Notes: a model not told the origin generated them from the sequence alone. DNA of 64,000 bases from Rhodovulum visakhapatnamense (GCF_004365965.1 NZ_SOEB01000010.1:1-64000); one strand, 5' to 3'; counted from the first letter of the stretch, positions 1 to 9,501 are shown. Numbers and translations: made by a program.

Positions 1-1
1 C

Positions 2-97
2 GAGACCGAGCTGGGCTGGTCCCCCGAACGCTCCGACCTCCCCACCATGATCCAGGACGCCTGGAAATGGTTCCAGTCACAAGGGTACAGGGGCTAA
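2..97 (+). CDS. galE: UDP-glucose 4-epimerase, C-terminal end only
   Basis: Only the last 31 codons are inside the window; the gene starts to the left. The visible tail (LGWSPERSDL, then a Trp-rich helix ending WKWFQSQGYRG) matches the C-terminal end of GalE-type epimerases, where a 'LGW.P..SDL' stretch precedes a final amphipathic helix. GalE interconverts UDP-glucose and UDP-galactose in the cytoplasm to supply galactose donors for surface polysaccharide. The glycosyltransferase remnants that follow on the same strand fit a polysaccharide locus. The assignment rests on a short tail, so another extended SDR sugar-nucleotide epimerase cannot be excluded. Confidence 0.65.
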   Translation, partial: ETELGWSPERSDLPTMIQDAWKWFQSQGYRG

Positions 98-1120
98 GGC
101 TCTTTTTCCGACCCGGACGGGCCCCGGTGGGCCCTCCGGCTGCACTGGCGCCGCGCACGGCTTCTGGCCCGGGCGCTGCGCAAGCGAGGCGAGTTGCGGC
201 CGGTCGCGGACCGCACCGCCGCGATCCTCGCCTTCGCCTGCCTCCGGAACGAGGCCGAGCGTCTGCCCTATTTCCTCGACCATCACCGGCGGCTTGGCGT
301 CAGCCAGTTCCTGATCGTCGACAATGCCAGCACCGACGCCACGCCGCGGCTTCTGGCCGACGCCGCCGACGTGTCGGTCTGGCGCAGCGAGGCGTCCTAT
401 CGCGCGGCGCACTTCGGCATGGACCGGCTGACCTGGTTCCTGACCCGCCACGGGGCGGGGCACTGGTGCCTGACGCTCGATGCCGACGAAGTGCTGGTCC
501 TTCCGCGCCTTGACAGCCTTGGCCTGCGCGCGCTGATCGCCTGGCTCGACGCCCGCCGCATCCCGAAGCTGGCCGCGCTGATGCTGGAGCTTTACCCCGA
601 AGGCTCGCGGTCCTCGGCCCGCCGTGCGCCCGGGGCCGATCCGCTGGACGTGCTGCCGCTGTTCGATGCCGAGGGCTGTCTCTGGGACCGCCAGCGCCGC
701 TATGCCGGGATCTCGATCCTCCGGGGCGTCCGGCGGCGGGCCTTCCTCGCCGACGCGCCCGAGCGCGCCGCATCTGCACAAGATGCCGCTGATTCTCTGG
801 AGGCGCGGCCATGTCGGTGTCAGCTCGACCCGCATCGCCTTGCCGCGCCGCCTGAATGCGGGCTTCGATGCGCGGCGGGACGCGCCCAGCGGCGCGCTTC
901 TGCACAGCAAGTTCCTGGACCTCGCGCTGGCGGAATTGGCCGAGGCAAGGTCTGTTGTCGGCATTTCGCCCATCCCGGCCGCTATGGCGCCCATTACGAC
1001 GCGATCCGTGCCGACCCGATTCGGGCCGATGCCGGGTCCGTGCGGTTCCGCAACTGGTGTCAGTTGCAGGCGCTGGGGCTGATCGCGGGCGGGAATTGGG
1101 CGCCGCCGGGTGCGCTTTAA
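98..1120 (+). pseudogene. glycosyltransferase family 2-like gene (Glyco_tranf_2_4 type), frameshifted
   Basis: Joined across frames, the protein reads like the alphaproteobacterial family 2-like glycosyltransferases: a basic N-terminal helix, then ACLRNEAERLPYFLDHHRRL, a nucleotide-sugar site IVDNASTDAT, an acceptor-side stretch with a DADE motif (the DxD metal site), and a C-terminal block HFAHPGRYGAHYDAI. The reading frame changes near 760 (before LHKMPLILWRRG) and returns near 955 (before the HFAHPGRY block), so no single frame encodes the whole enzyme. No convincing ATG lies in frame upstream of the TTG at 194, although conserved sequence extends at least 25 codons further upstream. It may once have added a sugar to an exopolysaccharide or LPS, like its two neighbours. 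Either a true pseudogene or local sequence error; the same defect in three adjacent genes is discussed in the findings. Confidence 0.7.
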
Positions 1121-1141
1121 GAAAGGTCTGGGCGGTTTCCA

Positions 1142-2152
1142 TTGGGCCCGATCCGACGGGGACCGGCAGGAGGCCGCTTGGGCGCCATCTCCATATATCG
1201 GCTCAGGCTCGAACGCGAGCTCTGGAAACTGCGGGCACGGCGCGCGCGGTGCCAGTTGCGGTCTGCCGCCGACCGGACGGTGCAGATCCGCCCCCGGCGC
1301 GCTTCTGGCCTGTGTCTGCCTGCGCAACGAGGCGGTGCGGCTTCCCTATTTCCTGACCTGTTACCGTCGGCTTGGCATCGACCACTTCGCGATCATCGAT
1401 ACAGGGTCCGGAGACGGGTCGCGGGCATTGTTGCGGGACCAGCCGATGTGTCGCTCTGGACCACCGGGGCAAGCTACCGGCAGGCGCATTTCGGTATCGA
1501 CTGGCTGAACGGGCTGCTGAGCCGCTGCGGGCACGGCCATTGGGCGCTGACCGTCGATGTGGACGCGTTTCCGGTCTATCCCCATTGCGATACGCGGCCT
1601 CTGCGGGCGCTGACCGACGGGTTCGACTGCGCGCGGGGGCCGGTCCTTCGGGGCGATGCTGGTCGACACCTATCCGAAGGGGCCGATCGGCGCCGCGCGC
1701 GATCACGCCGGGCGGGACCCGTTCGAGATCGCCTGCTGGTTCGACAGCGGCAGCTACAGATTCCGGAAGGACTCCACCTATCGCAATCTGTGGATTCAGG
1801 GCGGCCCGCGCGCCCGCGCTGAACAAGATCCCGCTGGTGCGCTGGCGCCGCCCCTATGCCTATACCAGCTCGACCCACCGGCTGCTGCCGCGCGGGCCGA
1901 ACCTCGTCCAGGACGAGACCGGCGGCGAAAAGGCCTGCGGCGCGCTGCTGCACGCGACGTTTCTGGATGTTTCGCCGTCAAGGCCGCCGAAGAGGCCGAG
2001 CGCCGACAGCACTATGCCGGCGGCCGCGAATACCGCGCCGACCGCACCGGTCTGGATCGGGGGCAGAGCCTTGGTGCGACGGGTCCGAGACATATGCAGG
2101 CTGGCGCCAGCTGGACCTGCCGGGACTGATTTCGCAGGGCAACTGGGCATGA
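1142..2152 (+). pseudogene. second glycosyltransferase family 2-like gene, heavily frameshifted
   Basis: This is a paralogue of the preceding gene: the same blocks recur in order, a basic helix (RLRLERELWKLRARRARC), ACVCLRNEAVRLPYFLTCYR, IIDTGSGDGSRAL, a DVD metal-site motif near 1555, KIPLVRWRRPY with SSTHRLLPRG, and a final GWRQLDLPGLISQGNWA. These blocks lie in changing frames, with about six shifts (near 1300, 1440, 1640, 1810, 1970 and 2080). The final block ends in a TGA that overlaps the ATG of the next gene by four bases, so the original operon was translationally coupled. Donor sugar and acceptor cannot be told. The start is uncertain; an ATG exists at 1142 but homology begins about 40 bases later. 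Confidence 0.7.
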
Positions 2153-4587
2153 GCGTCGGCTTTGTCATGATCGTGCATACCGCGCTCGACCGGGCCGCCG
2201 CCGTGGCGCGGCACTGGGCCGAGGCCGGGTGCCCGAGGCCGAGGTCGTGGCCATGCGACAGGCGCTGGCCGGGCTGGCCAATGTGCGCTTCTGCGCCCGC
2301 CACCGCTGCGAATGGGGCACCTGGGCCATCGTGCGGGCCACGCTGGCGGCGGTCGAGCTGGCGCTGGCCGCCTTTCCCGAGATCGGCCATGTCTATCTGG
2401 CATCGGGCGCCTGCCTGCCGCTGCGCCCTGCGCCCTGCGGCCGACCTGACCGCCTGTCTCGCCGCGCTCGCCGCGCGGCCCGAGACCGACGTCTTCGAAT
2501 CCGTTACCGCCGACGAGGCCCCCTGGGCGATGGGCGGGCTTAGCACCGAGCGCCTTTCCTTGAGCTTTCCCTTCGCCTGGAAACGGCATCGCCGGGTGTT
2601 CGACTGCCACGTCGCGCTGCCGCGGCGGCTGGGGGGCGCCGCCCTCCCGCCGGGGCCGAGCCGCATCCGGGCTCGCAATGGTGGTGCCTGACCCGGCGCA
2701 CGCTGACCGCGATCCTGACCGATCCGGTCCGGCGCCGGATCGATCGCTATTTCGGCCGGGTCTGGATCCCGGACGAAAGCTATCTCCAGAGGCTGATGCG
2801 CCGCCACGGCCGCCGGGTCGAAAGCCGGTCGCAGACGCTGTCGCGGTTCAACCGGCAGGGGCGGCCCTTCGTCTTCTACGACGATCACCTGCAGCTTTTG
2901 CGTCGGTCGGACTGTTTCGTCGCCCGCAGGATCTGGCCCGGGGCGGACTGGCTTTACGATACCTTCCTCGATCCGGGTCTGCCGTCGCGCGGGGCGGCCG
3001 AGCCCGATCCGGCGCGGCTCGACCGGATGCTGACGGCGGCGGATGACCGGCGCGTGCGGGGGGCGGCCCGGGCTTGTCATGCAAAGCCGCCTGCCCAGCC
3101 CGGACTGGGCCCATGCCACGACATGCGCACCGTTTTCCGTCCTGCAGGGCTTTGACGATTTTTTCGAAGATCTCGCGCCCTGGTTCGAACGCCATGCCGG
3201 GGCCCGCGCGCATGGGCACCTGTTCGCGCCGGAACGGGACGAATTCGCGGGCGGCGGGGCGTCCTTTTCGGGCGGAATCTCCGATGCGGCAGCGCGGCGC
3301 GACTACGATCCGGCCGGCTTTCTGCGCAACCTGATCTGGGACGGACGCGGCGAATGCCAGTGCTTCATGTTCGGACCGGCCGACCGGCAAGAGATCGCCT
3401 GGCCTCTGGCCATCGACCGCAATGCTCATATCGCGGTGGCGACCGGGGCCTGGGCGGTGCCGCTTTTTCGGTCGGGTCAGGACGTCGCGGTGCTGCGCAA
3501 GCGCGCGGCCGAGCAGCAGAGGATCGAGGCCGCCTTTCTCGATATCCTCCGCGCGCCCCAGGTGCGGGCGCGGTTCGGTCCCGCGGAATTCGCCGACCGG
3601 ATCGATCGGCTGGCCGCCTTCCGGGCGCAGCTGACGCGCAGGCTGCAGGTTGCGGGCCAGACCCCGTTCCGGATCGGCTATGGCCAGATCGGCGATCTCG
3701 AGGTGCTGAACGGCCTGCCGACCTTCCTGGAAACCGACGCCCGGCTGGACGCCGCGCCCCCCTGGCTGAAAAAGCAGAACCCCGGGCCGCTTTCGGCGCG
3801 GGTCGAGAATTTCGATGAGATGACGCGCGCGCTGGCCGATCCCGACCCTTGCGCGCTGTTCGATGGAAACCTCTTCGAGCCGGGGCACGGTCCTGCCCTG
3901 CGGCGCCATGTGGCTGCGCCCCGAAGCCCGCTTCTGTCCCTTCCGGTGCCGGGCGGGCCGGTGGCAGAGATCGAGGCCTGGCTGGCCGCGCCGGACGGGC
4001 TCGGCCCCGAGGCGCTGCGGCGGGGCTTTACCCGCAAGACGCTGGACGACTGGCTGCGGCGCCATCCGGGCCATCGCAGCTTTACCGTGATCGGCCATCC
4101 GCAGGAGCGGGCGCATCGCGCCTTTTGCCGCCATGTCCTGCCGGTCGGTCCGGACAGCTTCCCGCGGCTATGCCGGGCGCTGCGCGAGCTTTACGGGGTG
4201 CCGCTGCCCGAGGGCGGACCCGGCGGGCCGGGCTATGATGCGGCTGCGCACCGGGCGGCGTTTCTTGGGTTTCTGACCTTCCTCAAGGGCCAGCTTGGCG
4301 GCCAGAGCGCGCTGCGCGTCGATCCGTCCTGGGCGTCGCAATCGGTTCTGCCGGAGGGCATGGCGCAATCGCTGCTGCCCGACCGGATCATCCACGCCGG
4401 GACGCTGGGCTGCGATCGGCCGAGCTTGCCGCAAGTCTCGGGCAAGCGGCCCCGGCGCTGCCCGATCCGGCGCCGGTCGGGCCGGTTCCCCTAGCCGCGA
4501 TCCATGTCGCGGACCTGAACGCGGCGGCGGCCGAAGCCCGCCGCCGCGATTTCCTGAGATTCGGCTTTGGGGGCTGGCCCGGCCAGG
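2149..4587 (+). pseudogene. GT14-like (core-2/I-branching type) glycosyltransferase with long C-terminal domain, frameshifted
   Basis: The N-terminal part (MSVGFVMIVHTALDRAA, VYLASGACLPLRP, FPFAWKRHRR, GSQWWCLTR, VWIPDESYLQRL, FVFYDDHLQLLRRSDCFVAR) matches the bacterial relatives of beta-1,6-N-acetylglucosaminyltransferases, followed by the long DUF5928-like C-terminal region common in Rhodobacteraceae. About five frame changes break it: near 2230, a 7-bp tandem duplication at 2424-2437, near 2640, in a G6 run near 3057-3062, and near 4415. The longest intact stretch is 3060-4415, encoding the C-terminal domain. The 3' end is uncertain because the last frame runs on into the antisense of ptsN. 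It probably modified a surface polysaccharide made by the galE-linked cluster. Confidence 0.7.
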
Positions 4588-5052
4588 TCAGGCCGCCTGC
4601 GACGCCGCCGCCTCGGTCAGCACCGCATGCAGCGTGGCCGGGTCGGTATTGGCGCGCAGCTTGGCGCAGACGGTGCCGTCGCGCAGCGTGCGCGACACCA
4701 GCGCCAGCGCCTTCAGGTGATCGACGCCGGAATCGAGCGGCGCGAACAGCGCGAAGATCAGATCGACCGGCTGGCGGTCGACCGCCCCGAAATCGATCGC
4801 TTTTTCCAGCCGGATGAAGGCGCCCCGGACCCGGTCGATGCCGGACAGCCGGGCATGGGGCAGGGCCACGCCCTGTCCCACCCCGGTCGGCCCGAGGCTC
4901 TCGCGTTCCTGCAGGGCGTCGACGGCGGTGCCCGAGGGCAGCGCATAGGCGGCGTGGGCGACCTCGCCAAGCTCCTGGAACAGGCGTTTCTTGCTGGACA
5001 TGGTGCCGAAGACGCGAACGGCTTCCGGCGTGATGAGCGTGGATAGCTGCAT
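4588..5052 (-). CDS. ptsN: nitrogen-regulatory PTS enzyme IIA (EIIA-Ntr)
   Basis: The 154-residue protein is the size of EIIA-Ntr and has the family pattern: an N-terminal helix region with SSKKRLFQELGEVA, then LGPTGVGQGVALPHARLSGI, in which His66 is the expected phosphoacceptor, and a C-terminal helical stretch on LRDGTVCAKL. EIIA-Ntr is the terminal acceptor of the nitrogen PTS (PtsP-NPr-EIIA) and works in the cytoplasm as a regulator of potassium transport, carbon/nitrogen balance and stress rather than of sugar uptake. It follows hpf on the same strand, the usual proteobacterial arrangement, with about 60 bases between them. rpoN, often in this cluster in other proteobacteria, is not here. 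Confidence 0.93.
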   Translation of the reverse strand: MQLSTLITPEAVRVFGTMSSKKRLFQELGEVAHAAYALPSGTAVDALQERESLGPTGVGQGVALPHARLSGIDRVRGAFIRLEKAIDFGAVDRQPVDLIFALFAPLDSGVDHLKALALVSRTLRDGTVCAKLRANTDPATLHAVLTEAAASQAA

Positions 5053-5112
5053 AGGCCTCTCGCTTCGGACGCGCCGCGCCCGGATAACGGACGCGGCAGT
5101 GTCAGCTGCGGG

Positions 5113-5670
5113 TCAGGGTTCGATCCAGCCCACGTTCCCGTCTTCGCGGGCATACACGACGTTGATGTTGCCGGTCTTCTCGTTCCGGAACACCAGGAGG
5201 GCCGCGCCCTTCAGCTCCATCTGCATGACCGCCTCACCGACCGAGATCGACGGAATCTGGGTTTCCATCTCGGCGATGATCATCGGCTGCAGGTTGTCGG
5301 ACTCGTCATTTTCGTCCGTCGCTGCGAGGATATACGCCGAACCGCCGGAAAGTTCCACCGGTTCCGAACGATCGCGGTGATGGTCCTTCAGCCGACGCTT
5401 GTGGCGGCGCAGCTGTTTTTCCATCTTGTCGCAGCAGCTGTCGAAAGCGGCGTAGATCTCGGTGGCATGGGCGCTCGCCTGAGCGGTCAGGCCGGTCGAC
5501 AGGTGCACCGTCGCCTCGCAGACATATTGATGCGCGTTCCGCGAGAACACCACGTTGGCATCGGTCGGCCGGTCGGCATACTTCGAGACGGCAGCGCTCA
5601 GCTCGTCCTTGACATGGGTCTGCAGAGCCTCGCCGATGTCGATCTGTTTGCCGCTGATCTGGTACAGCAT
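5113..5670 (-). CDS. hpf: ribosome hibernation promoting factor, long form
   Basis: At 185 residues this is the long HPF type. The N-terminal domain (1-100) has the HPF/RaiA fold signature: ISGKQIDIGEALQTHV, an alternating strand region with VCEATVHLSTGL, and a basic helix MEKQLRRHKRRLKDHH that contacts the ribosome. The C-terminal domain (about 130-185) ends in GAALLVFRNEKTGNINVVYAREDGNVGWIEP, the dimerisation module that makes 100S disomes. It silences 70S ribosomes in stationary phase or starvation. A strong Shine-Dalgarno (AGGAGGA) precedes the ATG. The 350 bases upstream are gene-free and probably contain its own promoter, so it may be expressed apart from lptB. Confidence 0.94.
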   Translation of the reverse strand: MLYQISGKQIDIGEALQTHVKDELSAAVSKYADRPTDANVVFSRNAHQYVCEATVHLSTGLTAQASAHATEIYAAFDSCCDKMEKQLRRHKRRLKDHHRDRSEPVELSGGSAYILAATDENDESDNLQPMIIAEMETQIPSISVGEAVMQMELKGAALLVFRNEKTGNINVVYAREDGNVGWIEP

Positions 5671-6020
5671 TGTTCCTCCTGAGATTGCCTGCAGGCGCAG
5701 GGTTGCACTCCGTTAAGGCCGGGGCGCGGCGGGGTCAACGGCAACAAGGAAGCGTATCCCTGTCTGCGGCCCTTTTGGCGCGGGCGTCGGATGGATGGCG
5801 GACGGGGCAGGCATCGCGCGTATTTGGCGACAGGTCCCCCCGCCATGTCAACGCCCTCGCCGCGCTGCGCTGCGGCAGCGCCGGTCCGCGCGACCGGCCC
5901 GAAAGCTGACGCGACGGGCGGCCATGGCAGCGACTTGGCGGCGGTCCTGCCGGTCGGTTCGGCAAAACCCGGCCAAGGTCGCGGAAAAGGCGGGAAGAAG
6001 ACGGCCTGCATGCCCGGGCC
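5671..6020. other. intergenic gap between lptB and hpf
   Basis: About 350 bases without a supportable gene. Short open frames exist on both strands but are GC-rich and resemble nothing. Apart from the hpf Shine-Dalgarno at its left edge I see no clear promoter, terminator or RNA gene. It presumably carries the hpf promoter, read on the minus strand. Confidence 0.5.
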
Positions 6021-6785
6021 TCAGGTGATCCGGAAGCTCTGGCCAAGGTAGACCCGGCGCACGTTCTCGTCGCGGATCACCTCCTGGGTGGTGCCGCTCA
6101 TCAGCACCTTGCCGTCGTGCAGGATATAGGCGCGATCAACGATCTCCAGCGTTTCGCGGACATTGTGATCGGTGATAAGCACCCCGATTCCCCGGGTCTT
6201 GAGGTCGGCGACCAGGTTGCGAATCTCGCCCACGGCAATCGGATCGACGCCGGCGAAGGGCTCGTCGAGCAGGAGGTAGCGGGGATTGGCCGCGAGGCAG
6301 CGCGCGATCTCGACCCGGCGCCGTTCCCCGCCCGACAGCGACAGGGCGAGCGCGCGGCGCAGATGTTCGATGGAAAATTCCGACAGCAGTTCTTCGAGCC
6401 GCTCGCGGCGCTTGTGGCGGTCGGGCTCGACGATTTCGAGCACCGCCTTGATGTTGTCCTCGACATCGAGCCCGCGGAAGATCGAGACCTCCTGCGGCAG
6501 ATAACCGATGCCCAGCCGGGCGCGGCGATACATCGGCAGCGTGGTCACGTCGCGGCCGTCCAGCAGGACCTTGCCGCCCTCGGGGGTCAGCAGACCGGCG
6601 ACGGCATAGAAGCAGGTGGTCTTGCCCGATCCGTTCGGGCCGAGCAGCGCGACCACCTCGCCCCGGTCGAGGCTGAGGCTGACATCGCGGATCACGGGTC
6701 GGCGGCGATAGCTCTTGCGCAGGTCGACGACCCGCAGCCCGCCGCCGGGCTCTGCGAAACCAAAGGCTGCGGCACCGTCCGCCAT
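6021..6785 (-). CDS. lptB: LPS export ABC transporter ATP-binding protein LptB
   Basis: A 254-residue ABC ATPase with all core motifs: Walker A GPNGSGKTT (49-57), Q-loop near Q98, signature LSGGE (150-154), Walker B LLLDEP (D174, E175) and a switch His in LITDHNVRE. The family marker FAGVDPIAVGEI follows Walker B, as in LptB. LptB drives extraction of lipopolysaccharide from the inner membrane with LptF/LptG, handing it to LptC and LptA. The stop codon of lptA and this ATG overlap (TGATG); a GTG one codon upstream is also possible. It closes the kdsD-lptC-lptA-lptB run. Confidence 0.95.
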   Translation of the reverse strand: MADGAAAFGFAEPGGGLRVVDLRKSYRRRPVIRDVSLSLDRGEVVALLGPNGSGKTTCFYAVAGLLTPEGGKVLLDGRDVTTLPMYRRARLGIGYLPQEVSIFRGLDVEDNIKAVLEIVEPDRHKRRERLEELLSEFSIEHLRRALALSLSGGERRRVEIARCLAANPRYLLLDEPFAGVDPIAVGEIRNLVADLKTRGIGVLITDHNVRETLEIVDRAYILHDGKVLMSGTTQEVIRDENVRRVYLGQSFRIT

Positions 6786-7291
6786 CACGGCTTGTCCGAG
6801 GCCGGGGTCAGCACGGTCCGCACGCGACCCTCCATCGCGCCGGTGCCGCGGTTCAGATCGACCTCCAGCCGCTGTCCCTCGACGGCGTTGTCGCCCTGGG
6901 TCAGCAGCACGTCGCCGGTCATGACGATGGTGGCGGTGTCGATGCTGTAGACGGCCTCCTGCGCCTGGGCCGCGTCCTCGCCCAGCACCAGAACCACCGA
7001 GCCAGAGGCTTCGAGCCGCGAGATCTTGCCGCTGCCTGCGCCGCCCGAGCCGTAGACCACAAGCACCCGCGCGGCCGAAAGGCGCAGCGTGCCCTGCCCC
7101 ACGACGACATCGCCGCTGAAGACGGCAGTGCCGTCGCCCTGATCGACGCTGAGGCTTTCGGCCGTGACCTCGACGGGCAGCGACGCATCGTGATCGAGCG
7201 ACCCGAAGGCGATCTGGGCGCCCTGCGCCCAGGCGGCCACCGGAACAGCCAAGACCAGCGCAAGCGCCGCCAGACGACCGCGTATCGACAC
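6785..7291 (-). CDS. lptA: LPS transport periplasmic protein LptA (OstA-like)
   Basis: A 168-residue secreted protein with a signal peptide (RGRLAALALVLAVPVAAWAQ) followed by the OstA/LptA beta-jellyroll pattern: PVEVTAESLSVDQGDGTAVFSG, VVVGQGTLRLSA and VMTGDVLLTQGDNAVEGQRLEVDL. LptA polymerises across the periplasm to bridge LptC and the outer-membrane LptD complex. I chose the GTG start because an AGGGGAAAGG ribosome site lies at proper distance and the signal peptide then has a normal n-region; an in-frame ATG 33 bases upstream, inside lptC, is the alternative. Confidence 0.88.
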   Translation of the reverse strand: MSIRGRLAALALVLAVPVAAWAQGAQIAFGSLDHDASLPVEVTAESLSVDQGDGTAVFSGDVVVGQGTLRLSAARVLVVYGSGGAGSGKISRLEASGSVVLVLGEDAAQAQEAVYSIDTATIVMTGDVLLTQGDNAVEGQRLEVDLNRGTGAMEGRVRTVLTPASDKP

Positions 7292-7307
7292 GACCGGACC
7301 CTTTCCC

Positions 7308-7925
7308 CTAATGCTCGGGCTCATATATCAGCCTCACGCCGTCCTTGAAAACCAGAAGATACCTGCCCTTGTCCGCGGGGTCGGCGCTAAGCGTCATGCT
7401 GCCTGCCTCGATCCGGCCGGGCGGTCCGTTGGCGGTGACCGGGCCGTCCGCCTCGACATTGGTGTCCGCGAAGGCCGACCGCAGGCGGTCGGTCTCGATG
7501 GTGTAGCCGGTCGAGGTCGAGATCCGCGCGTCGCCCTCCAGTACCGCCACCTGATCCGAGGTGTCGATCGACCCGGTATCGGCCTCGATCTCGGCCGAAC
7601 TGCCATCGGGCAGGGTCAGCCGTGCCTGCATCGCCTGGGCCTCGCCGCGGCCGGGCCGGTCTGGGTCCGACCGGGCCGAGTCGGCCCGCATCGAGATCGC
7701 GGTGCCGTCGCGGGTGACACCGGCATAGTTGGGCGCGCCCAGCCGCTGCTGGCGCAGCAGGTCGTCGATCTCGACCTTGGCATAGGGCAGGCCGTCGCCG
7801 GTGCCGGCGCTGCCATGGTCGCGCGAAATCAGGAACAGGGTCGACAACAGCCCCAGCGCGGCCAGCGGAAACACGATCTTGGCCGCTGCGATGAACCGGG
7901 AATAGGCGTTGTCATAGGACCGCAT
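7308..7925 (-). CDS. lptC: LPS export system protein LptC
   Basis: The 205-residue product has one N-terminal membrane segment (about residues 13-33, IVFPLAALGLLSTLFLI) and a periplasmic domain with repeated short beta strands (LTLPDGSSAEIEADTGSIDT, ARISTSTGYTIETDRLRSAF), the LptC pattern. It sits in the inner membrane on the LptBFG complex and passes LPS to LptA. Its position between kdsD and lptA is the canonical order. Sequence conservation in this family is low, so the call leans on topology and neighbourhood as well as sequence. Confidence 0.88.
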   Translation of the reverse strand: MRSYDNAYSRFIAAAKIVFPLAALGLLSTLFLISRDHGSAGTGDGLPYAKVEIDDLLRQQRLGAPNYAGVTRDGTAISMRADSARSDPDRPGRGEAQAMQARLTLPDGSSAEIEADTGSIDTSDQVAVLEGDARISTSTGYTIETDRLRSAFADTNVEADGPVTANGPPGRIEAGSMTLSADPADKGRYLLVFKDGVRLIYEPEH

Positions 7926-7928
7926 ATG

Positions 7929-8885
7929 TCATGCGACCCCGGCGCGCAGGCAGTCGTGGATATGCAGGATGCCGACGGGGCGACCGGTCTCGACCGCAAA
8001 AAGACAGGTGATCTTGCGGTCGTTCATCACCGCGACCGCCTTTTCGGCCAGCACGTCGGGGGCGATGGTCAGCGGGTTCGCGGTCATCACCTCCTCGACG
8101 CTGCGCTCCAGCAGGCCCGTCATGTGGCGGCGCAGGTCGCCATCGGTGACGATCCCGGCCAGCCGTCCGTCGATGTCGGTCACGCCGACGACGCCAAAGC
8201 TCTTGCGGCTCATCACGATCAGCGCCTCGGCCATCGCGGTGCCCACCGGCACCAGCGGGATGTCCTCGCCCGAATGCATCAGGTCCGCGACGGTCGACAG
8301 CCGCGCCCCCAGCTTGCCGCCGGGGTGGAATTCGCGGAAATGCTCGGGGGTGAACTGGCGGTGCTCCATCAGCGCCACGGCCAGCGCATCGCCCAGTGCA
8401 AGCGTCATCGTGGTCGAGGTGGTGGGCGCCAGCCCCATCGGGCAGGCCTCGTCGGCGGGCGGCAGCACCAGCGCCACGTCGGCCTGGCGCAAAAGCGTGC
8501 TGCCCGGCTTGCCCGCGACGCCGATCAGCGGAATCCCGAAGCGGCGGGTATAGGCGACGATATCGGCCAGCTCGGGCGTCTCGCCGGAATTCGACAGCAC
8601 GAGGCAGACATCGCCCCGCGCCACCATGCCCAGATCGCCATGGCTGGCTTCGGCGGGGTGGACGAAATGCGCGGGCGTGCCGGTCGAGGCGAAGGTCGCC
8701 GCGATCTTGCGCGCGACATGGCCCGACTTGCCCATGCCCGAGACGATGACCCGTCCGGTGGCGCCAAGGATGGTTTCGACCGCGCGGGTGAAGTCCTGGT
8801 CGAGGCTCTCGGCCAGGCGATGGACGGCGTCGGCCTCGATCCGCAGAACGCGGCGGCCGATGGACAGGCAGGTTTCGGGCGTCAT
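7929..8885 (-). CDS. kdsD: D-arabinose 5-phosphate isomerase (KdsD/KpsF family)
   Basis: A 318-residue protein with an N-terminal SIS domain (about 35-170; motifs VIVSGMGKSGHVARKIAATF, FVHPAEASHGDLG and LVLSNSGET) and two C-terminal CBS domains (about 205-318), the full-length KdsD architecture. It converts ribulose 5-phosphate to arabinose 5-phosphate, the first step to Kdo for the LPS inner core. The gene begins four bases after rnd ends and is followed three bases later by lptC, so it is expressed with the LPS export genes. Kdo transferase and LpxK elsewhere in this window use its end product. Confidence 0.94.
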   Translation of the reverse strand: MTPETCLSIGRRVLRIEADAVHRLAESLDQDFTRAVETILGATGRVIVSGMGKSGHVARKIAATFASTGTPAHFVHPAEASHGDLGMVARGDVCLVLSNSGETPELADIVAYTRRFGIPLIGVAGKPGSTLLRQADVALVLPPADEACPMGLAPTTSTTMTLALGDALAVALMEHRQFTPEHFREFHPGGKLGARLSTVADLMHSGEDIPLVPVGTAMAEALIVMSRKSFGVVGVTDIDGRLAGIVTDGDLRRHMTGLLERSVEEVMTANPLTIAPDVLAEKAVAVMNDRKITCLFAVETGRPVGILHIHDCLRAGVA

Positions 8886-8889
8886 GGTC

Positions 8890-9501
8890 TCAGTGTGCGA
8901 AGATGTCGGTCTCGGGCCAACCGGAAAGATCGAGCCGGGCCCGGGTCGGCAGGAAATCGAAGCAGGCCTGGGCCATCTCGCTGCGGCCCTCGCGGGCCAG
9001 CATGCCGTCCAGGGTCTCTTTCAGCCGGTGCAGGTACAGCACGTCCGAGGCGGCATAGTCGAGTTGTGCCGGGCTCAGCGACGCGGCGCCCCAGTCCGAG
9101 CTTTGCTGCTGTTTCGAGATGTCGATGTCCAGCAGTTCCTGCAGCAGGTATTTCAGCCCATGCCGGTCGGTATAGGTGCGCACCAGCTTCGAGGCGATCT
9201 TGGTGCAATAGACCGGCGCGGTGGTCACGCCGAACGTGTGCTGCAAAATCGCGATGTCGAATCGGCCGAAATGGAAAAGTTTCAGCGTTTTCGGATCGGC
9301 CAGCATCCGGGTCAGGTTCGGGGCCTCGGTCTGGCCCTGCGCGATCTGCACCATATGCGCGTCGCCGTCGCCCGACGACATCTGCACCAGGCACAGCCGG
9401 TCGCGATGCGGGTTCAGCCCCATCGTCTCGCAGTCGATGGCCACCACGGGCCCGAGATCGAGACCGTCGGGCAAGTCTTTGGAATGTAGGTAATTCGCCA
9501 C
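8890..9501 (-). CDS. rnd: ribonuclease D, short alphaproteobacterial form
   Basis: A 203-residue 3'-5' exoribonuclease of the DEDDy family: VVAIDCETMGLN (DxE) near the N-terminus, HFGRFDIAIL (second Asp), and QLDYAASDVLYLHRL (Tyr and final Asp) near residue 170. It lacks the HRDC domains of E. coli RNase D, as is usual in this family branch. It trims 3' ends of tRNA precursors. The GTG start is chosen because GGGGAAG sits just upstream and because longer in-frame readings would run through the tRNA gene. The tRNA-Leu directly upstream on the same strand may share its transcript. Confidence 0.9.
   Translation of the reverse strand: MANYLHSKDLPDGLDLGPVVAIDCETMGLNPHRDRLCLVQMSSGDGDAHMVQIAQGQTEAPNLTRMLADPKTLKLFHFGRFDIAILQHTFGVTTAPVYCTKIASKLVRTYTDRHGLKYLLQELLDIDISKQQQSSDWGAASLSPAQLDYAASDVLYLHRLKETLDGMLAREGRSEMAQACFDFLPTRARLDLSGWPETDIFAH

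Noticed and set aside
98-4587. Programmed frameshifting in the glycosyltransferase genes
   Set aside because: There are too many shifts in both directions, none at a convincing slippery heptamer with a downstream structure.
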